Under the pieces are notes generated by a model. It ran no database searches. It worked only from the letters and a program-made list of their open reading frames with translations, and was not told where the DNA came from. Of a stretch of 64,000 bases of DNA, positions 1 through 9,109 are shown piece after piece. Origin of the DNA: Vogesella urethralis. Its GTDB lineage: Bacteria; Pseudomonadota; Gammaproteobacteria; Burkholderiales; Chromobacteriaceae. How positions within the stretch are numbered: position 1 is the stretch's first letter; each line of letters starts with the position of its first letter. Location of the stretch: the NCBI RefSeq assembly GCF_007644045.2, contig NZ_VMDW02000075.1:62001-126000 (forward strand). Reading direction: 5' to 3'. The position numbers and the translations under genes are program-made.

Positions 1-1
1 C

Positions 2-478
2 AAGCGTGCGCAGAATATGCGCAAGGTACAGGCGGTTGGGCGTGTGGCTCTCGAGTTTTCCGATTACAAGGTGAAGCTGAAAGATCTTCCTGATCTGCCT
101 TTGGAGAATGGAGACGCCATTTATGTGCCACGTCAGCCGGGCACTATCAATGTCTTTGGTTCTGTCAATAACGCCACCGCCTTCATGTTCAAACCGAATC
201 GTCGGGTAACCGATTACCTGCAGCTGGCTGGTGGGTTGACTCGGTTGGCTGACGAGAAGGAGTTGTACGTATTGCGAGCGGACGGTACGGCGATCAGTCG
301 CGCCAGTGCGGGCTGGTTCACGTCGGTCAATAGCTACCGCCTGTTTCCTGGTGATAGTGTGATCGTGCCAGAGGCTATTGAACGTGATATTTCCACCACT
401 CAGAGCCTGAAAGAATGGACCACCATCCTGTACCAGTTTGGACTGGGTGCGGCGGGCCTGAAAGTGCTGAAGGACTGA
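2..478 (+). CDS. Polysaccharide export protein, C-terminal part (partial at window edge)
   Basis: The open frame runs in from the left edge, so only the last 158 residues are present. They look like the SLBB-type beta-grasp part of Wza/BexD-like outer-membrane polysaccharide export proteins: a GDAIYVPRQPGTINVFGSV stretch, then a second similar unit (LFPGDSVIVPE). It ends in a short hydrophobic helix (about the last 20 residues, FGLGAAGLKVLKD), as in Wza where a C-terminal helix crosses the outer membrane. In the family the protein forms the octameric channel that carries capsule or exopolysaccharide through the outer membrane. It lies 13 bases before the Wzz-like gene, so one operon is likely. 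The true start is outside the window. Family call is firm, exact polymer unknown. Confidence 0.8.
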   Translation, partial: KRAQNMRKVQAVGRVALEFSDYKVKLKDLPDLPLENGDAIYVPRQPGTINVFGSVNNATAFMFKPNRRVTDYLQLAGGLTRLADEKELYVLRADGTAISRASAGWFTSVNSYRLFPGDSVIVPEAIERDISTTQSLKEWTTILYQFGLGAAGLKVLKD

Positions 479-491
479 TTGATACAAGCCG

Positions 492-1643
492 ATGCAAGAT
501 AAAAACATGAATGACAAAACTCCGTCGGATTCCATGATGCGTGACGAGATTGACTTGGGCCAACTGATCAATGAACTGTGGCGGGGTAGGCGCACAGTAT
601 TGTTATCAACAGCGGTGTGCGGTGCTGCGGCGCTGGCCATCGCCTTGTTGATGCCCCCCGTTTTTACTGCGCGCAGCAGCGTGATGCCGCCGCAGCAGCA
701 GTCTTCTGGCTTAGCAGCAGCATTGGGCTCTCTGGGTGCGCTGGCTGGTGTTGGTGGTAGCAGCGCCCTGAAGAATCCTAACGACTTGTATGTCGGCATT
801 CTGAAAAGCCAGAATGTGTCCGATAGTCTGATCAAACGGTTCGACCTCAAGGCGCGTTATGAAGTAGAGACCATCATTGAGGCGCGAATGGCACTGGAAA
901 AAGTTGCCAATATCCAGTCCGCAAAGTCTGGGTTGATCGAGATTGCTGTCGAGGACAAAGACCCCGTATTTGCTGCAAAGCTTGCTAATGCCTATGTTGA
1001 CGAGATGAAACGGGTCAATCAGAGTTTGGCGGTGACAGATGCGGCCAAGCGGCGTTTCTTTTTCCAGCGGCAGCTGAAGGATGTGCGGGCAGATCTTGTT
1101 TCGGCTGAGAGCCGATTGGAGCAATTGCAAAAAAACACAGGCTTGATTCTGCCTGAAGGCCAAGTGTCTGGTGTAATCAAGGCCACGGCCGACCTTAAGG
1201 CCCGTATTGCGGCGAAAGAAGTGCAGCTTGCCACCATGCGCAGCTTTGCCACCGACAAGAACCCGGATTTCATCCGTACCCAAGAAGAGTTGACTGCACT
1301 CAAGGCGCAGCTACAGCAGTTCTCGTCAGCTGGCCACGATGAGGCCGGTTTGTTGCCTGGTGCTGCCAGATTACCCGAGAAAGGGCTAGCCTATATCCGT
1401 GCCTTGCGTGAGGTAAAGTATCAGGAGGCCTTGCTTGAAGTGATGGCCAAACAGTACGAATTGGCCAGAATGGAAGAGGCCCGTGATAGTTCACTTATTC
1501 AGGTGCTAGATGTGGCCACGCCGCCGGATCGCAAGAGTGGTCCCAAGAGAGCCATGATTACCATGCTCGGTGCTCTGCTGGGTGCAATGGTTGGTGCGGC
1601 ATACCTTTTATTTAAAACGTGGCGTCGCGGCGCTCTGAACTGA
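492..1643 (+). CDS. Wzz-type polysaccharide chain-length determinant / co-polymerase
   Basis: 383 residues with the layout of Wzz/PCP family proteins: a short cytoplasmic N-terminus, a first membrane segment at about residues 34-55, a long periplasmic part rich in charged helices and coiled coil (about 100-330), and a second membrane segment near the C-terminus (about 353-375) preceded by the proline-containing stretch ATPPDRKSGPKRAM typical of the family. No tyrosine kinase domain is fused, so it is a PCP1-like or short PCP2 protein. It probably controls the length of the polymer exported by the upstream channel. An internal ATG at 507 is an alternative start; neither has a strong ribosome binding site. 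Confidence 0.82.
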   Translation: MQDKNMNDKTPSDSMMRDEIDLGQLINELWRGRRTVLLSTAVCGAAALAIALLMPPVFTARSSVMPPQQQSSGLAAALGSLGALAGVGGSSALKNPNDLYVGILKSQNVSDSLIKRFDLKARYEVETIIEARMALEKVANIQSAKSGLIEIAVEDKDPVFAAKLANAYVDEMKRVNQSLAVTDAAKRRFFFQRQLKDVRADLVSAESRLEQLQKNTGLILPEGQVSGVIKATADLKARIAAKEVQLATMRSFATDKNPDFIRTQEELTALKAQLQQFSSAGHDEAGLLPGAARLPEKGLAYIRALREVKYQEALLEVMAKQYELARMEEARDSSLIQVLDVATPPDRKSGPKRAMITMLGALLGAMVGAAYLLFKTWRRGALN

Positions 1644-1699
1644 TGTGGTCGCATCGTTTTCTGGTTTTTCAAGTGTCAGGTCCGGGAAGTAACCTTTAG

Positions 1700-2809
1700 A
1701 TGTCTTTGTATATCCTGTTGACGGCTTTGTTCGTCTCACTTTTGACTGCGGCGCTGATTATTCGCTTTCAGCATCTGCACGCCCATCTGTCCATGGATCA
1801 TGATCTGGATGGGGTGCAGAAATTCCATGCTACGCCAACGCCTCGTGTGGGGGGGGTGCCGATTCTGGCGGGTTTGCTTGCTGCTTTTGCAGTCTGGCAG
1901 TGGGTAGGCACTGATGGATTGGAAGTGTGGCTACTACTGCTGGCGGGGGTGCCGGTTTTTCTGGCAGGTCTGATCGAAGACCTGACCAAAAAAGTGTCGC
2001 CTTTGGTGCGCCTGCTGGCTGCTTTTGTGTCTGCGGCAGTGGCTGCCTGGTTGCTGCATGCTTTGCTTGACCGTTTGGGCCTGCCGCTACTGGATGACTG
2101 GTTGCGTCAGATTTTACTATTACAGTTGCTGGTAACCGTTTTTGCTGTTGGTGGTGTGTGTCACTCGGTCAATATCATCGATGGCTATAATGGCCTGATG
2201 GCCGGAGTCGGCGTGCTGGCTTGTGCGGCATTTGCCTATGTGTCCTATCAGTTGAACGACCAGTTCCTGTTCGTGGTGTCGGTCTCGCTGGCGGGTGCCT
2301 TGTTGGGCTTTATGTTCTGGAATTTCCCGCGTGGTCTGATTTTCGCAGGTGATGCGGGAGCCTATCTTGTCGGCTTCTTGTTGGCTGAGCTGGCTGTACT
2401 GCTGGTAGCACGCCATCATGGTGTAGTGTCGCCTTGGTTCCCGTTGCTGGTGCTGATTTACCCGATTTTCGAGACGGTATTCACCATTCTGCGCCGCAAG
2501 CAACGAAAAGAAGCAGCTGGTCTTCCAGATAGCATGCACTTCCACCAGCTGGTTTACAAGCGGGTGGTGCGCTGGGTGGCGGGAGAAGATACACAAGCCT
2601 ACTTGCTTAAGCGCAATAGCATGACTTCGCCATACTTGTGGTTGATCGCAATGATGACCGTCATTCCGGCGGTCATTTTCTGGCAGCAGCAGTGGGTGTT
2701 GCAGGTGTGCAGCCTGCTGTTCATCTCCACTTACTTGTGGTTATACAAGCGTATCGTCCGTTTTCGTGCGCCGAAGTGGTTTCACATTTACCCGCACCAT
2801 CGTCGTTGA
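1700..2809 (+). CDS. WecA/WbpL-like undecaprenyl-phosphate sugar-1-phosphate transferase
   Basis: 369-residue polytopic membrane protein of glycosyltransferase family 4 (MraY/WecA/WbpL). Visible motifs in order: DLDGVQKFHATPTPRVGG in the first cytoplasmic loop, NIIDGYNGL (family NxxNxxDGxxGL region, catalytic Asp), FAGDAGAYLVGF in a later helix and HFHQLVYKR (the His-rich HIHHH-like loop that sets sugar specificity). The reaction joins a UDP-activated N-acetylhexosamine phosphate to undecaprenyl phosphate and so starts polymer synthesis. Start ATG follows GGGAAG by about 11 bases. It is the last gene of the operon and is closed by the hairpin at 2839-2866. The exact sugar donor cannot be read from sequence alone. 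Confidence 0.85.
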   Translation: MSLYILLTALFVSLLTAALIIRFQHLHAHLSMDHDLDGVQKFHATPTPRVGGVPILAGLLAAFAVWQWVGTDGLEVWLLLLAGVPVFLAGLIEDLTKKVSPLVRLLAAFVSAAVAAWLLHALLDRLGLPLLDDWLRQILLLQLLVTVFAVGGVCHSVNIIDGYNGLMAGVGVLACAAFAYVSYQLNDQFLFVVSVSLAGALLGFMFWNFPRGLIFAGDAGAYLVGFLLAELAVLLVARHHGVVSPWFPLLVLIYPIFETVFTILRRKQRKEAAGLPDSMHFHQLVYKRVVRWVAGEDTQAYLLKRNSMTSPYLWLIAMMTVIPAVIFWQQQWVLQVCSLLFISTYLWLYKRIVRFRAPKWFHIYPHHRR

Positions 2810-2838
2810 TAGTTCTTGGTTGGTATGCGCTGGATGTA

Positions 2839-2866
2839 AAAAGCCCCCACTCAGGTGGGGGCTTTT
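2839..2866. terminator. Bidirectional intrinsic terminator
   Basis: A 12-base perfect stem (AAAAGCCCCCAC with GTGGGGGCTTTT) around a 4-base loop, with A-run on one side and T-run on the other. It lies between the convergent WecA-like gene and the UDP-GlcNAc dehydrogenase gene and can stop transcription from both sides. Confidence 0.88.
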
Positions 2867-2900
2867 GTTCGTGCACAGTTGGTAGCGGTCGCCAGCTCGT

Positions 2901-4205
2901 TCAGGCTTTGATGACGTTGGCCGCACCTTGCTGATACTTGCCGCGGCTGTCTACCAGTAGCTGGGCATGCTGTAGCAGCATGGCGTAGTCGAATTTGTCG
3001 TGGTCGGTAGCCAGCAGCACGCAGTCGTAGCTGGCGACCGATTCGGCGCTCAGGGCGACGCTGGTCAGATCGAAATGGTGCTCGCGCATTTTCGGGAACA
3101 CCGGTACGTGCGGGTCGCTATAGCTCACTTCAGCGCCCAGGTCGCGCAGTTTTTCCATCAGGAACACCGACGGGCTTTCACGCATGTCGTCAACATTCTT
3201 TTTGTAAGCAATCCCCAGTACCAGGATCTTGCTGCCATTGATGGCTTTCTTGCGCTCGTTCAGTGCGGCCGCCACTTTGCTGACCACGTAGTCCGGCATG
3301 GCGGAGTTGACTTCGCCTGCCAGTTCGATAAAGCGGGTGTGAACGCCGTACTCGCGCGCCTTCCAGGTCAGGTAGAACGGGTCGATCGGGATGCAATGGC
3401 CGCCCAGGCCCGGGCCTGGGTAGTAGGGTACGAAACCGAACGGTTTGGTGGCGGCGGCGCGGATCACCTCATGAATATCGATGCCCATCTTGTCGGCGAC
3501 GATTTTCATCTCGTTGACCAGGCCGATGTTGACCGCGCGGTGGATGTTTTCCAGCAATTTGGTCATCTCTGCCGCACGCGTGCTCGACACCGGTACCACT
3601 TGATCGATGACGGCGCTGTACAGCGCGACGCCCACTTCCTGGCAAGCTGCAGTCACGCCACCGCATACTTTGGGGATGGTGCGGGTGGTGAAGTTGGGGT
3701 TGCCCGGGTCTTCGCGTTCCGGCGAGAACACCAGGAAGGCGTTTTCGCCAACCTTCAGGCCGCGCGATTCGATGCGCGGCAGCAGCTCTTCATCGGTGGT
3801 GCCGGGGTAGGTAGTGGATTCCAGCGACACCAGGTGGCCTTCGCGCAGGTGCGGTACCAGGCTGTCGATGGTGTTGATGACGAAGGACAGGTCCGGCTCG
3901 CGGTATTTGTTGAGCGGCGTCGGGACGCACAGGATCAGCGCGTCGGCTTCCGGTGCACGGCTGAAGTCGGTGGTGGCTTCGAAGCCGGCGGCGCGGGCGC
4001 TGGCAATGCTGTCGGCGCTGATGTGCTCGATGTAGCTCTTGCCGGCGTGCAGGGCATCAACCTTGCTTTGGTCGATATCGAAGCCTAGTACCTTGTAGCC
4101 GACTTCGGCAAAGCGCAGCATCAGCGGCAGGCCGACGTAGCCCAGGCCGACAATGCCGATCACCGCCGATTTGTCGGCGATGCGGTTCAGGAATGCGGTT
4201 TTCAC
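2901..4205 (-). CDS. wbpA: UDP-N-acetyl-D-glucosamine 6-dehydrogenase
   Basis: 434 residues if the GTG at 4205 is used. This start has GGAAAG 10 bases upstream and gives the usual distance to the NAD-binding motif; an upstream GTG at 4241 gives 446 residues with no clear site. The N-terminal Rossmann motif reads [35 protein letters not shown] and the active-site loop [14 protein letters not shown] with the catalytic Cys are present. The sequence closely follows Pseudomonas WbpA from memory, including the end DSRGKY. The enzyme oxidises UDP-GlcNAc to UDP-GlcNAcA with two NAD+, feeding O-antigen or capsule synthesis. It fits the polysaccharide genes next to it though it is read from the other strand. 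Confidence 0.9.
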   Translation of the reverse strand: MKTAFLNRIADKSAVIGIVGLGYVGLPLMLRFAEVGYKVLGFDIDQSKVDALHAGKSYIEHISADSIASARAAGFEATTDFSRAPEADALILCVPTPLNKYREPDLSFVINTIDSLVPHLREGHLVSLESTTYPGTTDEELLPRIESRGLKVGENAFLVFSPEREDPGNPNFTTRTIPKVCGGVTAACQEVGVALYSAVIDQVVPVSSTRAAEMTKLLENIHRAVNIGLVNEMKIVADKMGIDIHEVIRAAATKPFGFVPYYPGPGLGGHCIPIDPFYLTWKAREYGVHTRFIELAGEVNSAMPDYVVSKVAAALNERKKAINGSKILVLGIAYKKNVDDMRESPSVFLMEKLRDLGAEVSYSDPHVPVFPKMREHHFDLTSVALSAESVASYDCVLLATDHDKFDYAMLLQHAQLLVDSRGKYQQGAANVIKA

Positions 4206-4329
4206 GAATGGTCTTTCCGGATGCAAAAATGAAGGTGGCACGCAATGCTGCTGCCACGGATGGCCAGTATTTTACGCTAAATCATGCTGGCTGCGCGGGG
4301 TGGCCTTGTCACATCTTGTTGTAAAGCAA

Positions 4330-4358
4330 AAGCCCTGCGGCCGGGGCGCGCAGGGCTT
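4330..4358 (-). terminator. Probable terminator of the PpiC gene
   Basis: Stem AAGCCCTGCG / CGCAGGGCTT around a 9-base loop, 20 bases past the PpiC stop codon. On the minus strand the stem is followed by TTTGCTTTAC, an imperfect U-tract. Confidence 0.65.
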
Positions 4359-4379
4359 GATGGCAGGACTGGCGGCGGC

Positions 4380-5114
4380 TTACAGGCCAGGCATGCTGTA
4401 GCCCTTGATGTCTGCAGCCTGTACCAGGCCACTCAGGTACTCGTGCATGGCTTGGCGGCCGGCCATTTCGTTCAGGTATTGCTGCAGGCGCGGGAACACG
4501 TCGGCAAAGGCCAGTTGGCCGCCTTCCTGGCGCTCTTTGACCTGGATGATGTGGTAGCCGAACTGGGTTTCTACCAGGTGCGGGGTGATCTGGCCGGCGT
4601 CAGTGCTGAATACCGCTTGTTCGAACTCCGGCACCATCTGGCCGCGGCCGAACTGGCCCAGGTCGCCGCCCTGTTTGCCGGACGGGCAGGTGGAGTGCTC
4701 TGCCGCCAGGCTGGCAAAGGCTGCCGGGTTGGCTTGCACTTGTTCCAGCACGCCCTGAGCCTTGGCCTTGGCCAGCGAGGCAGCCAGTTCGTCACCCTGG
4801 CCCAGCGGGAACAGAATGTGGCTGGCTACGGCGCTTTCGCCTTGCTTGAAGTATTGCGGGTTAGCGTCGTAGTAAGCTTGGCAGGCGGCTTCGTCAGCGG
4901 GGGTGAAGTTCAGTTCCTTGTCGAGCAGGGCGCCGATGGCCTGACCTTCGTTGCTGGTGTCGTGGCCTTGTTCGCGGGCCTTCTGCAGCAGCAGCTGGTG
5001 CAGCACCAGTTGTTGAACGGCAGAATCGCGCGGGCTGGCGGTGTCTTCGTGGTTGGCTTGTTCGGCCTGCACCATGGCTTCGGTGATTTCTACGCCGTTA
5101 ACGGTAATGGACAT
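4380..5114 (-). CDS. Parvulin-type (PpiC) peptidyl-prolyl isomerase, NifM-like
   Basis: 244 residues without signal peptide or membrane segment, so cytoplasmic. The N-terminal half is an alpha-helical chaperone-like part (a conserved N-terminal ITVNGVEIT start followed by VQQLVLHQLLLQKA). The C-terminal half holds a rotamase domain at about residues 97-195, with ASHILFP, CPSGKQGGDLGQFGRGQMVPEFE and FGYHIIQV, all hallmarks of the parvulin family. It resembles the small cytosolic SurA/NifM-like isomerases that help fold partner proteins. No nif gene is near, so a general folding role is more likely than nitrogenase maturation. It stands alone, with its own terminator. Confidence 0.85.
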   Translation of the reverse strand: MSITVNGVEITEAMVQAEQANHEDTASPRDSAVQQLVLHQLLLQKAREQGHDTSNEGQAIGALLDKELNFTPADEAACQAYYDANPQYFKQGESAVASHILFPLGQGDELAASLAKAKAQGVLEQVQANPAAFASLAAEHSTCPSGKQGGDLGQFGRGQMVPEFEQAVFSTDAGQITPHLVETQFGYHIIQVKERQEGGQLAFADVFPRLQQYLNEMAGRQAMHEYLSGLVQAADIKGYSMPGL

Positions 5115-5313
5115 GGAAGTTTCCTGTATTGAGTTGGTTGCTACAGTCGGTATGTGTCAGCCGTGCAATGCTGCATTATCTTGGGGCGGCTTTGATTCTA
5201 TCAATAGCGGTGCAGGCTTTTTTTGCTGTGGGCTGTGTGCATTGCAGACGGCGCCAGCCGGGTAGGGTACAGTGCCGCTTGTATAGCGTTAACGGTTTTC
5301 TGCTGCCCTTGCC

Positions 5314-5814
5314 ATGTCACCCATCCTGACGCCACGTCTTTGTCTGCGTGAATTTACACTGGCTGATGCCCCCTTTGTGTTGCAGCTGCTGAACGATCCC
5401 GACTTCATTCGCTTCATTGCCGACAAAGGGGTGCGTTCCATTGCTGATGCCGAGGCTTATCTGCAGGCTGGGCCGTTGGCCAGCTATGCCGCCAACGGCT
5501 TCGGCCTGTGGGCGGTGGCGCACCGGCAAACGGGTGAGTTGCTGGGCATGTGCGGCCTGATTCGCCGCCCCGACGTACCGCATGTGGATGTCGGCTACGC
5601 CTTCATGCCGCAAGCCAGGGGGCAGGGTTATGCGGTCGAGGCGGCGGCAGCCGCCCGGGCTTACGGGCTGGAGGTGTTGGCCTTGCCGCAGGTGGTGGGG
5701 TTCATCGATCCTGCCAATCGCGCTTCGGCCAGGGTACTGCAAGCCATCGGTTTGCAGTCACAGGGCATGGTGAGCCTGCCTGGCGTAGATGGAGATACCG
5801 AATTATTTGCGTGA
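5314..5814 (+). CDS. GNAT family N-acetyltransferase (RimJ/RimL-like)
   Basis: 166 residues. The start TPRLCLREFTLADAPFVLQLLND and the later VDVGYAFMPQARGQGYAVEAAAAARAYG are typical of the RimJ/RimL branch; the Q-A-R-G-Q-G-Y run is the acetyl-CoA pyrophosphate loop, and DPANRASARVLQAIGL is the conserved C-terminal motif. The family moves an acetyl group from acetyl-CoA to a protein N-terminus or a small amine; the substrate here is unknown. It is a single gene with about 200 bases of noncoding DNA upstream and no clear partner. Confidence 0.82.
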   Translation: MSPILTPRLCLREFTLADAPFVLQLLNDPDFIRFIADKGVRSIADAEAYLQAGPLASYAANGFGLWAVAHRQTGELLGMCGLIRRPDVPHVDVGYAFMPQARGQGYAVEAAAAARAYGLEVLALPQVVGFIDPANRASARVLQAIGLQSQGMVSLPGVDGDTELFA

Positions 5815-5930
5815 CGCGGCAGGGTTGGCCGCAAACGGGCTTGGCTGGCTGAGAGCAAATGCTCTATTTCGTTGGATTTTATCGTGCTGCTTGGGCGATA
5901 ATGCCGGCCATCTAAATGGAGAGATGTGTA

Positions 5931-7193
5931 ATGCGTTGTCTGGATGATTTCCGTCTGCGTCTGGCGGGCAAGGAACTGGTGCCCATCATGCAGGGCGGTA
6001 TGGGGGTGGACATTTCCACCGCGTCACTGGCGCTGGAAGTGGCTCGCCTGGGTGGTATCGGGCATATTTCCGACGCCATGCTGCCTACCGTAGCGGATCG
6101 TCGCTATAACACCAAGTACGTCAAGAACAAGCTGAAGCAGTACAAGTTCAACGTCGAGAATACCGACAAGTCGGTGGTGAAGTTCGATCTGGACGAGGTG
6201 GCAGAGTCTACCCGCCTGCACGTCGAAGCCACCATGAAAGCCAAGCAGGGTGATGGCCTGATCTTCATCAACTGTATGGAAAAACTCACCATGAACGCGC
6301 CCAAGGACACCTTGCGCGTGCGCATGCGCGCAGCGATGGATGCCGGTATCGATGGCATCACGCTGGCGGCAGGCTTGCACCTCGGTTCGTTTGCACTGAT
6401 CGAAGACCACCCGCGCTTCCGCGAGGTGCAGCTGGGCATCATCGTGTCGTCGGTACGGGCCTTGCAACTGTTCCTGAAGAAAACCGCGCGTACCCAGCGC
6501 CTGCCCGACTACGTGGTGATCGAAGGCCCGCTGGCCGGTGGCCACCTGGGTTTCGGCATGGATTGGGAAAACTACCGCCTGGAAGATATCCTGGTGGAAG
6601 TGCGCGACTGGCTGCAAGCTGAAGGCCTGGATATTCCGATCATCGCTGCCGGTGGCGTGTTTACCGGCGCCGACGCCGTGCGCATGCTGGAACTGGGCGC
6701 CAAGGGCGTGCAAGTGGCTACCCGCTTTACCGTGACCCGCGAGTGCGGCCTGCCGGACAAGATCAAGCAGGAGTACTTCCGCGCTGACGAAGATGACATC
6801 GAAGTCAACCAGCTATCGCCAACTGGTTACCCGATGCGCATGATCAAGCAGTGCCCCGCCATCGGCGACGGCATTCGCCCCAACTGCGAAGCCTACGGCT
6901 ACCTGCTGGATGCCAGCGGCAGCTGCCAGTATATCGAGGCGTACAACCGTGAAGTAGCGGCCCATCCGGGCGAGCGCCGTGTCAAGGTGATGGACAAAAC
7001 CTGCCTGTGCACCCACATGCGCAACTTCGACTGCTGGACCTGCGGCCACTATACCTATCGCCTGAAAGACACCACCCACCGCCTGGCCGATGGCAGCTAC
7101 CAGCTGCTGACCGCCGAACACGTGTTCCGTGACTACCAGTTCACTACCGAAGGCGTAGCCTTGCCGGCGCTGGAAGAAGTGTGCCTTGCCTGA
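5931..7193 (+). CDS. Nitronate monooxygenase-like FMN oxidoreductase with Cys-rich tail
   Basis: 420 residues from ATG 5931, chosen because GGAGAG lies 7 bases before it; an in-frame ATG at 5916 overlaps that site. The TIM-barrel part carries the family marks of 2-nitropropane dioxygenase / FabK-like flavoproteins: PIMQGGMGVDIS near the start, VVIEGPLAGGHLGFG in the middle (catalytic His region) and PIIAAGGVFTGADAVRMLELGAKGVQVATRF for FMN phosphate binding. The last about 90 residues are unusual, with six to seven cysteines (CPAI, RPNCEAYGY, CLCTHM, DCWTCGHY), suggesting a metal or Fe-S site absent from classical nitronate monooxygenases. Reaction and substrate are not known. Confidence 0.75.
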   Translation: MRCLDDFRLRLAGKELVPIMQGGMGVDISTASLALEVARLGGIGHISDAMLPTVADRRYNTKYVKNKLKQYKFNVENTDKSVVKFDLDEVAESTRLHVEATMKAKQGDGLIFINCMEKLTMNAPKDTLRVRMRAAMDAGIDGITLAAGLHLGSFALIEDHPRFREVQLGIIVSSVRALQLFLKKTARTQRLPDYVVIEGPLAGGHLGFGMDWENYRLEDILVEVRDWLQAEGLDIPIIAAGGVFTGADAVRMLELGAKGVQVATRFTVTRECGLPDKIKQEYFRADEDDIEVNQLSPTGYPMRMIKQCPAIGDGIRPNCEAYGYLLDASGSCQYIEAYNREVAAHPGERRVKVMDKTCLCTHMRNFDCWTCGHYTYRLKDTTHRLADGSYQLLTAEHVFRDYQFTTEGVALPALEEVCLA

Positions 7194-7240
7194 GCGAGGT
7201 AGCGCGTTGCGGCCAACCTTGGCCGTAGCGCCCGCAAAAC

Positions 7241-7273
7241 AACCCCCCCCTGCACTAACAGTGCAGGGGGGTT
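7241..7273 (+). terminator. Intrinsic terminator after the nitronate monooxygenase-like gene
   Basis: A long C-rich arm ending CCCCTGCAC, loop TAACA, and GTGCAGGGGGG followed by TTTG. It sits between the flavoprotein gene and the convergent TSUP gene and may serve both. Confidence 0.75.
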
Positions 7274-7293
7274 TGCTGTTGCATGCCGTATGG

Positions 7294-8178
7294 TCAGGCC
7301 AGTGCCTTGTACAGGTTCCATGCCGACAGGCAGGTAATCAGTACGCCGACGATGGTCATCAGCGCACGTGCCGGCAGGTAACGCGTGGTCCAGGCAGCCA
7401 GCGGTGCAGCGATCATGCCACCGATAACCAGGCCGGCGATTAGCTCCAGCTGCTCGAATACCCCGATAAACACCGCAAACGAGGCGGCGCCGGCGACAGA
7501 CAGGAAGAACTCTGCTGCGTTGACCGAACCAATGACGTGGCGCGGCGCGCCACCACGGCCGATCAGCGAGGTAGTCACCACCGGGCCCCAGCCGCCACCA
7601 CCGATGGAATCCAGCGCGCCGCCCAGAAACGCCAGCGGGCCCAGCCGTTTCGGCGGTTGGCGCTCGGCCAGTTGCTGGCGGGCTTTCAGCAGGATGTAGA
7701 GGCCCATCAGTAGCAGATAGGCCGATACCACCGGCTTGATGATGCCCACGTCCACATAAGCCAACACCGCAGCGCCGACAATGCCGCCCAGAACGCCAGG
7801 AATGACCAGCCGCTTGAATAGGCTGCGGTCCACATTGCCGAACTTCAGGTGCGCGAGGCCGGAGGCGCCGGTAGTGAAAATTTCGGCCAGGTGGATGCCG
7901 GCGCTGGCGGCAGCTGGTGGTACCCCGGCCGACATTAGGGCGGTATTGGCGGTTACACCGTAGGCCATGCCCAAGGCGCCGTCGATGATCTGGGCGCCAA
8001 AGCCGATGGCGATAAAGGTCCAGAACATCGGGTCGCTGGTCCAGCCGGCGGTGGCCTGCAGTGCACTCGCGGCGGCGTCGCCCAGGTGCAGGGCCCCGGC
8101 CAGGTGCAGCAGGCCGGCACAAAGCAAAACGGCCAGTAAGGAGTAGTGGGTCCAGTGACGGCGAAGGCGTTGCAGCAT
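7294..8178 (-). CDS. TSUP (TauE/SafE) family membrane transporter
   Basis: 294 residues with about eight hydrophobic segments. Two halves each carry the family glycine-rich motif: FGAQIIDGALGMAYGVTANTALMSAGV near residue 60-85 and LGGALDSIGGGGWGPVVTTSLIGRG near 185-210, the duplicated repeat of the sulfite/sulfonate/organic-anion exporter family. It sits in the cytoplasmic membrane; members move sulfite, sulfoacetate or similar anions, but the substrate here cannot be assigned. A second TSUP gene lies at 9536-10297. No sulfur-metabolism gene is adjacent. Confidence 0.82.
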   Translation of the reverse strand: MLQRLRRHWTHYSLLAVLLCAGLLHLAGALHLGDAAASALQATAGWTSDPMFWTFIAIGFGAQIIDGALGMAYGVTANTALMSAGVPPAAASAGIHLAEIFTTGASGLAHLKFGNVDRSLFKRLVIPGVLGGIVGAAVLAYVDVGIIKPVVSAYLLLMGLYILLKARQQLAERQPPKRLGPLAFLGGALDSIGGGGWGPVVTTSLIGRGGAPRHVIGSVNAAEFFLSVAGAASFAVFIGVFEQLELIAGLVIGGMIAAPLAAWTTRYLPARALMTIVGVLITCLSAWNLYKALA

Positions 8179-8381
8179 GTTGGGGCTCCTAGGGTGACGC
8201 TCGCAGTCTAGTGGCCCTCTTTATTGCGCCAAAGCTTGATTTCTGATTTTGTTAGCAATTTTATTCATAAGCAGCGCGGTGGACGCCGGCGTAAATCGCC
8301 ATCGGTGCCGGGCGGCTGGTAAAGCCGGGGCAGGATGCTAGAATCCGTGCATTCTCCAATCCCACTGGGTATTCCGCCTCC

Positions 8382-9068
8382 ATGACCCCGATGATGTCGC
8401 TGTTCGTCAGCAAGTTCCTGTTTGTGGCCGCCGCTTTGCTGCCCATCATCAACCCGCCCGGCCTGGTGCCGTTTTTCATTTCGCTCACCGCGCACAATAC
8501 CCAGCCGCAGCGCGCCTTTCTGGCGCGCCGCATCGCCATTTACTGCTTCCTGCTGTTGCTGGGCAGCATGTATATCGGTGGCTTCGTGCTCAGTTTCTTT
8601 GGTGTGTCGCTGCCGGTAGTGCAGCTGTCGGGTGGTTTGCTGATCACGTTTGCCGCCTGGCGCATGCTGAACGATGCGCCGGCCGAAGCGTCGCCGGGTG
8701 TCGAGAAGATCGAAAACCGCGAGGTGCTGAAGCAGCGCGCCTTCTACCCGCTAACCTTTCCGCTGACAGTGGGGCCGGGCTCGATCTCGGTGGCCATTAC
8801 GGTGGGGGCATCGCTCAGTAGTGCTGGCCGCGGCCTGGAAAAATTTGCCGTAGCACCGTTGGCCGCCGTGGCGGCGGTGGCGGCCATTAGTGTGCTGACC
8901 TGGTGGTGCCTGACGCATGCCGACAAGCTGATGCGTTACCTGGGCCGTACCGGTTCGGTGGTGTTTCTGCGCCTGACGGCCTTCATCTTGCTGTGCCTGG
9001 GGGTGCAGATCATCTGGGAAGGTTTTTCCGGTCTGGTGGAGCCGCTGCTCAAGAGCATCGGCAAGTAA
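8382..9068 (+). CDS. MarC family (UPF0056) integral membrane protein
   Basis: 228 residues, six predicted membrane segments. The family motif LLPIINPPGLVPFFISLT lies at about residues 18-35 and is repeated in weaker form at about 125-145 (YPLTFPLTVGPGSISVAI), the pseudo-repeat of MarC/SnatA proteins. SnatA of Thermococcus is described as a neutral amino acid transporter, while E. coli MarC has no clear function. Start ATG 8382 is closest to the upstream edge; ATGs at 8391 and 8394 are possible. Followed by its own terminator. Confidence 0.82.
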   Translation: MTPMMSLFVSKFLFVAAALLPIINPPGLVPFFISLTAHNTQPQRAFLARRIAIYCFLLLLGSMYIGGFVLSFFGVSLPVVQLSGGLLITFAAWRMLNDAPAEASPGVEKIENREVLKQRAFYPLTFPLTVGPGSISVAITVGASLSSAGRGLEKFAVAPLAAVAAVAAISVLTWWCLTHADKLMRYLGRTGSVVFLRLTAFILLCLGVQIIWEGFSGLVEPLLKSIGK

Positions 9069-9085
9069 AAAAACGTGTAGCAAGC

Positions 9086-9109
9086 AAGGGGGCATGGCCC
9101 CCTTTTTTC
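9086..9109 (+). terminator. Intrinsic terminator after the MarC gene
   Basis: Stem AAGGGGGC / GCCCCCTT, 3-base loop, then six T. It lies 18 bases after the MarC stop and abuts the convergent SemiSWEET stop codon. Confidence 0.85.
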
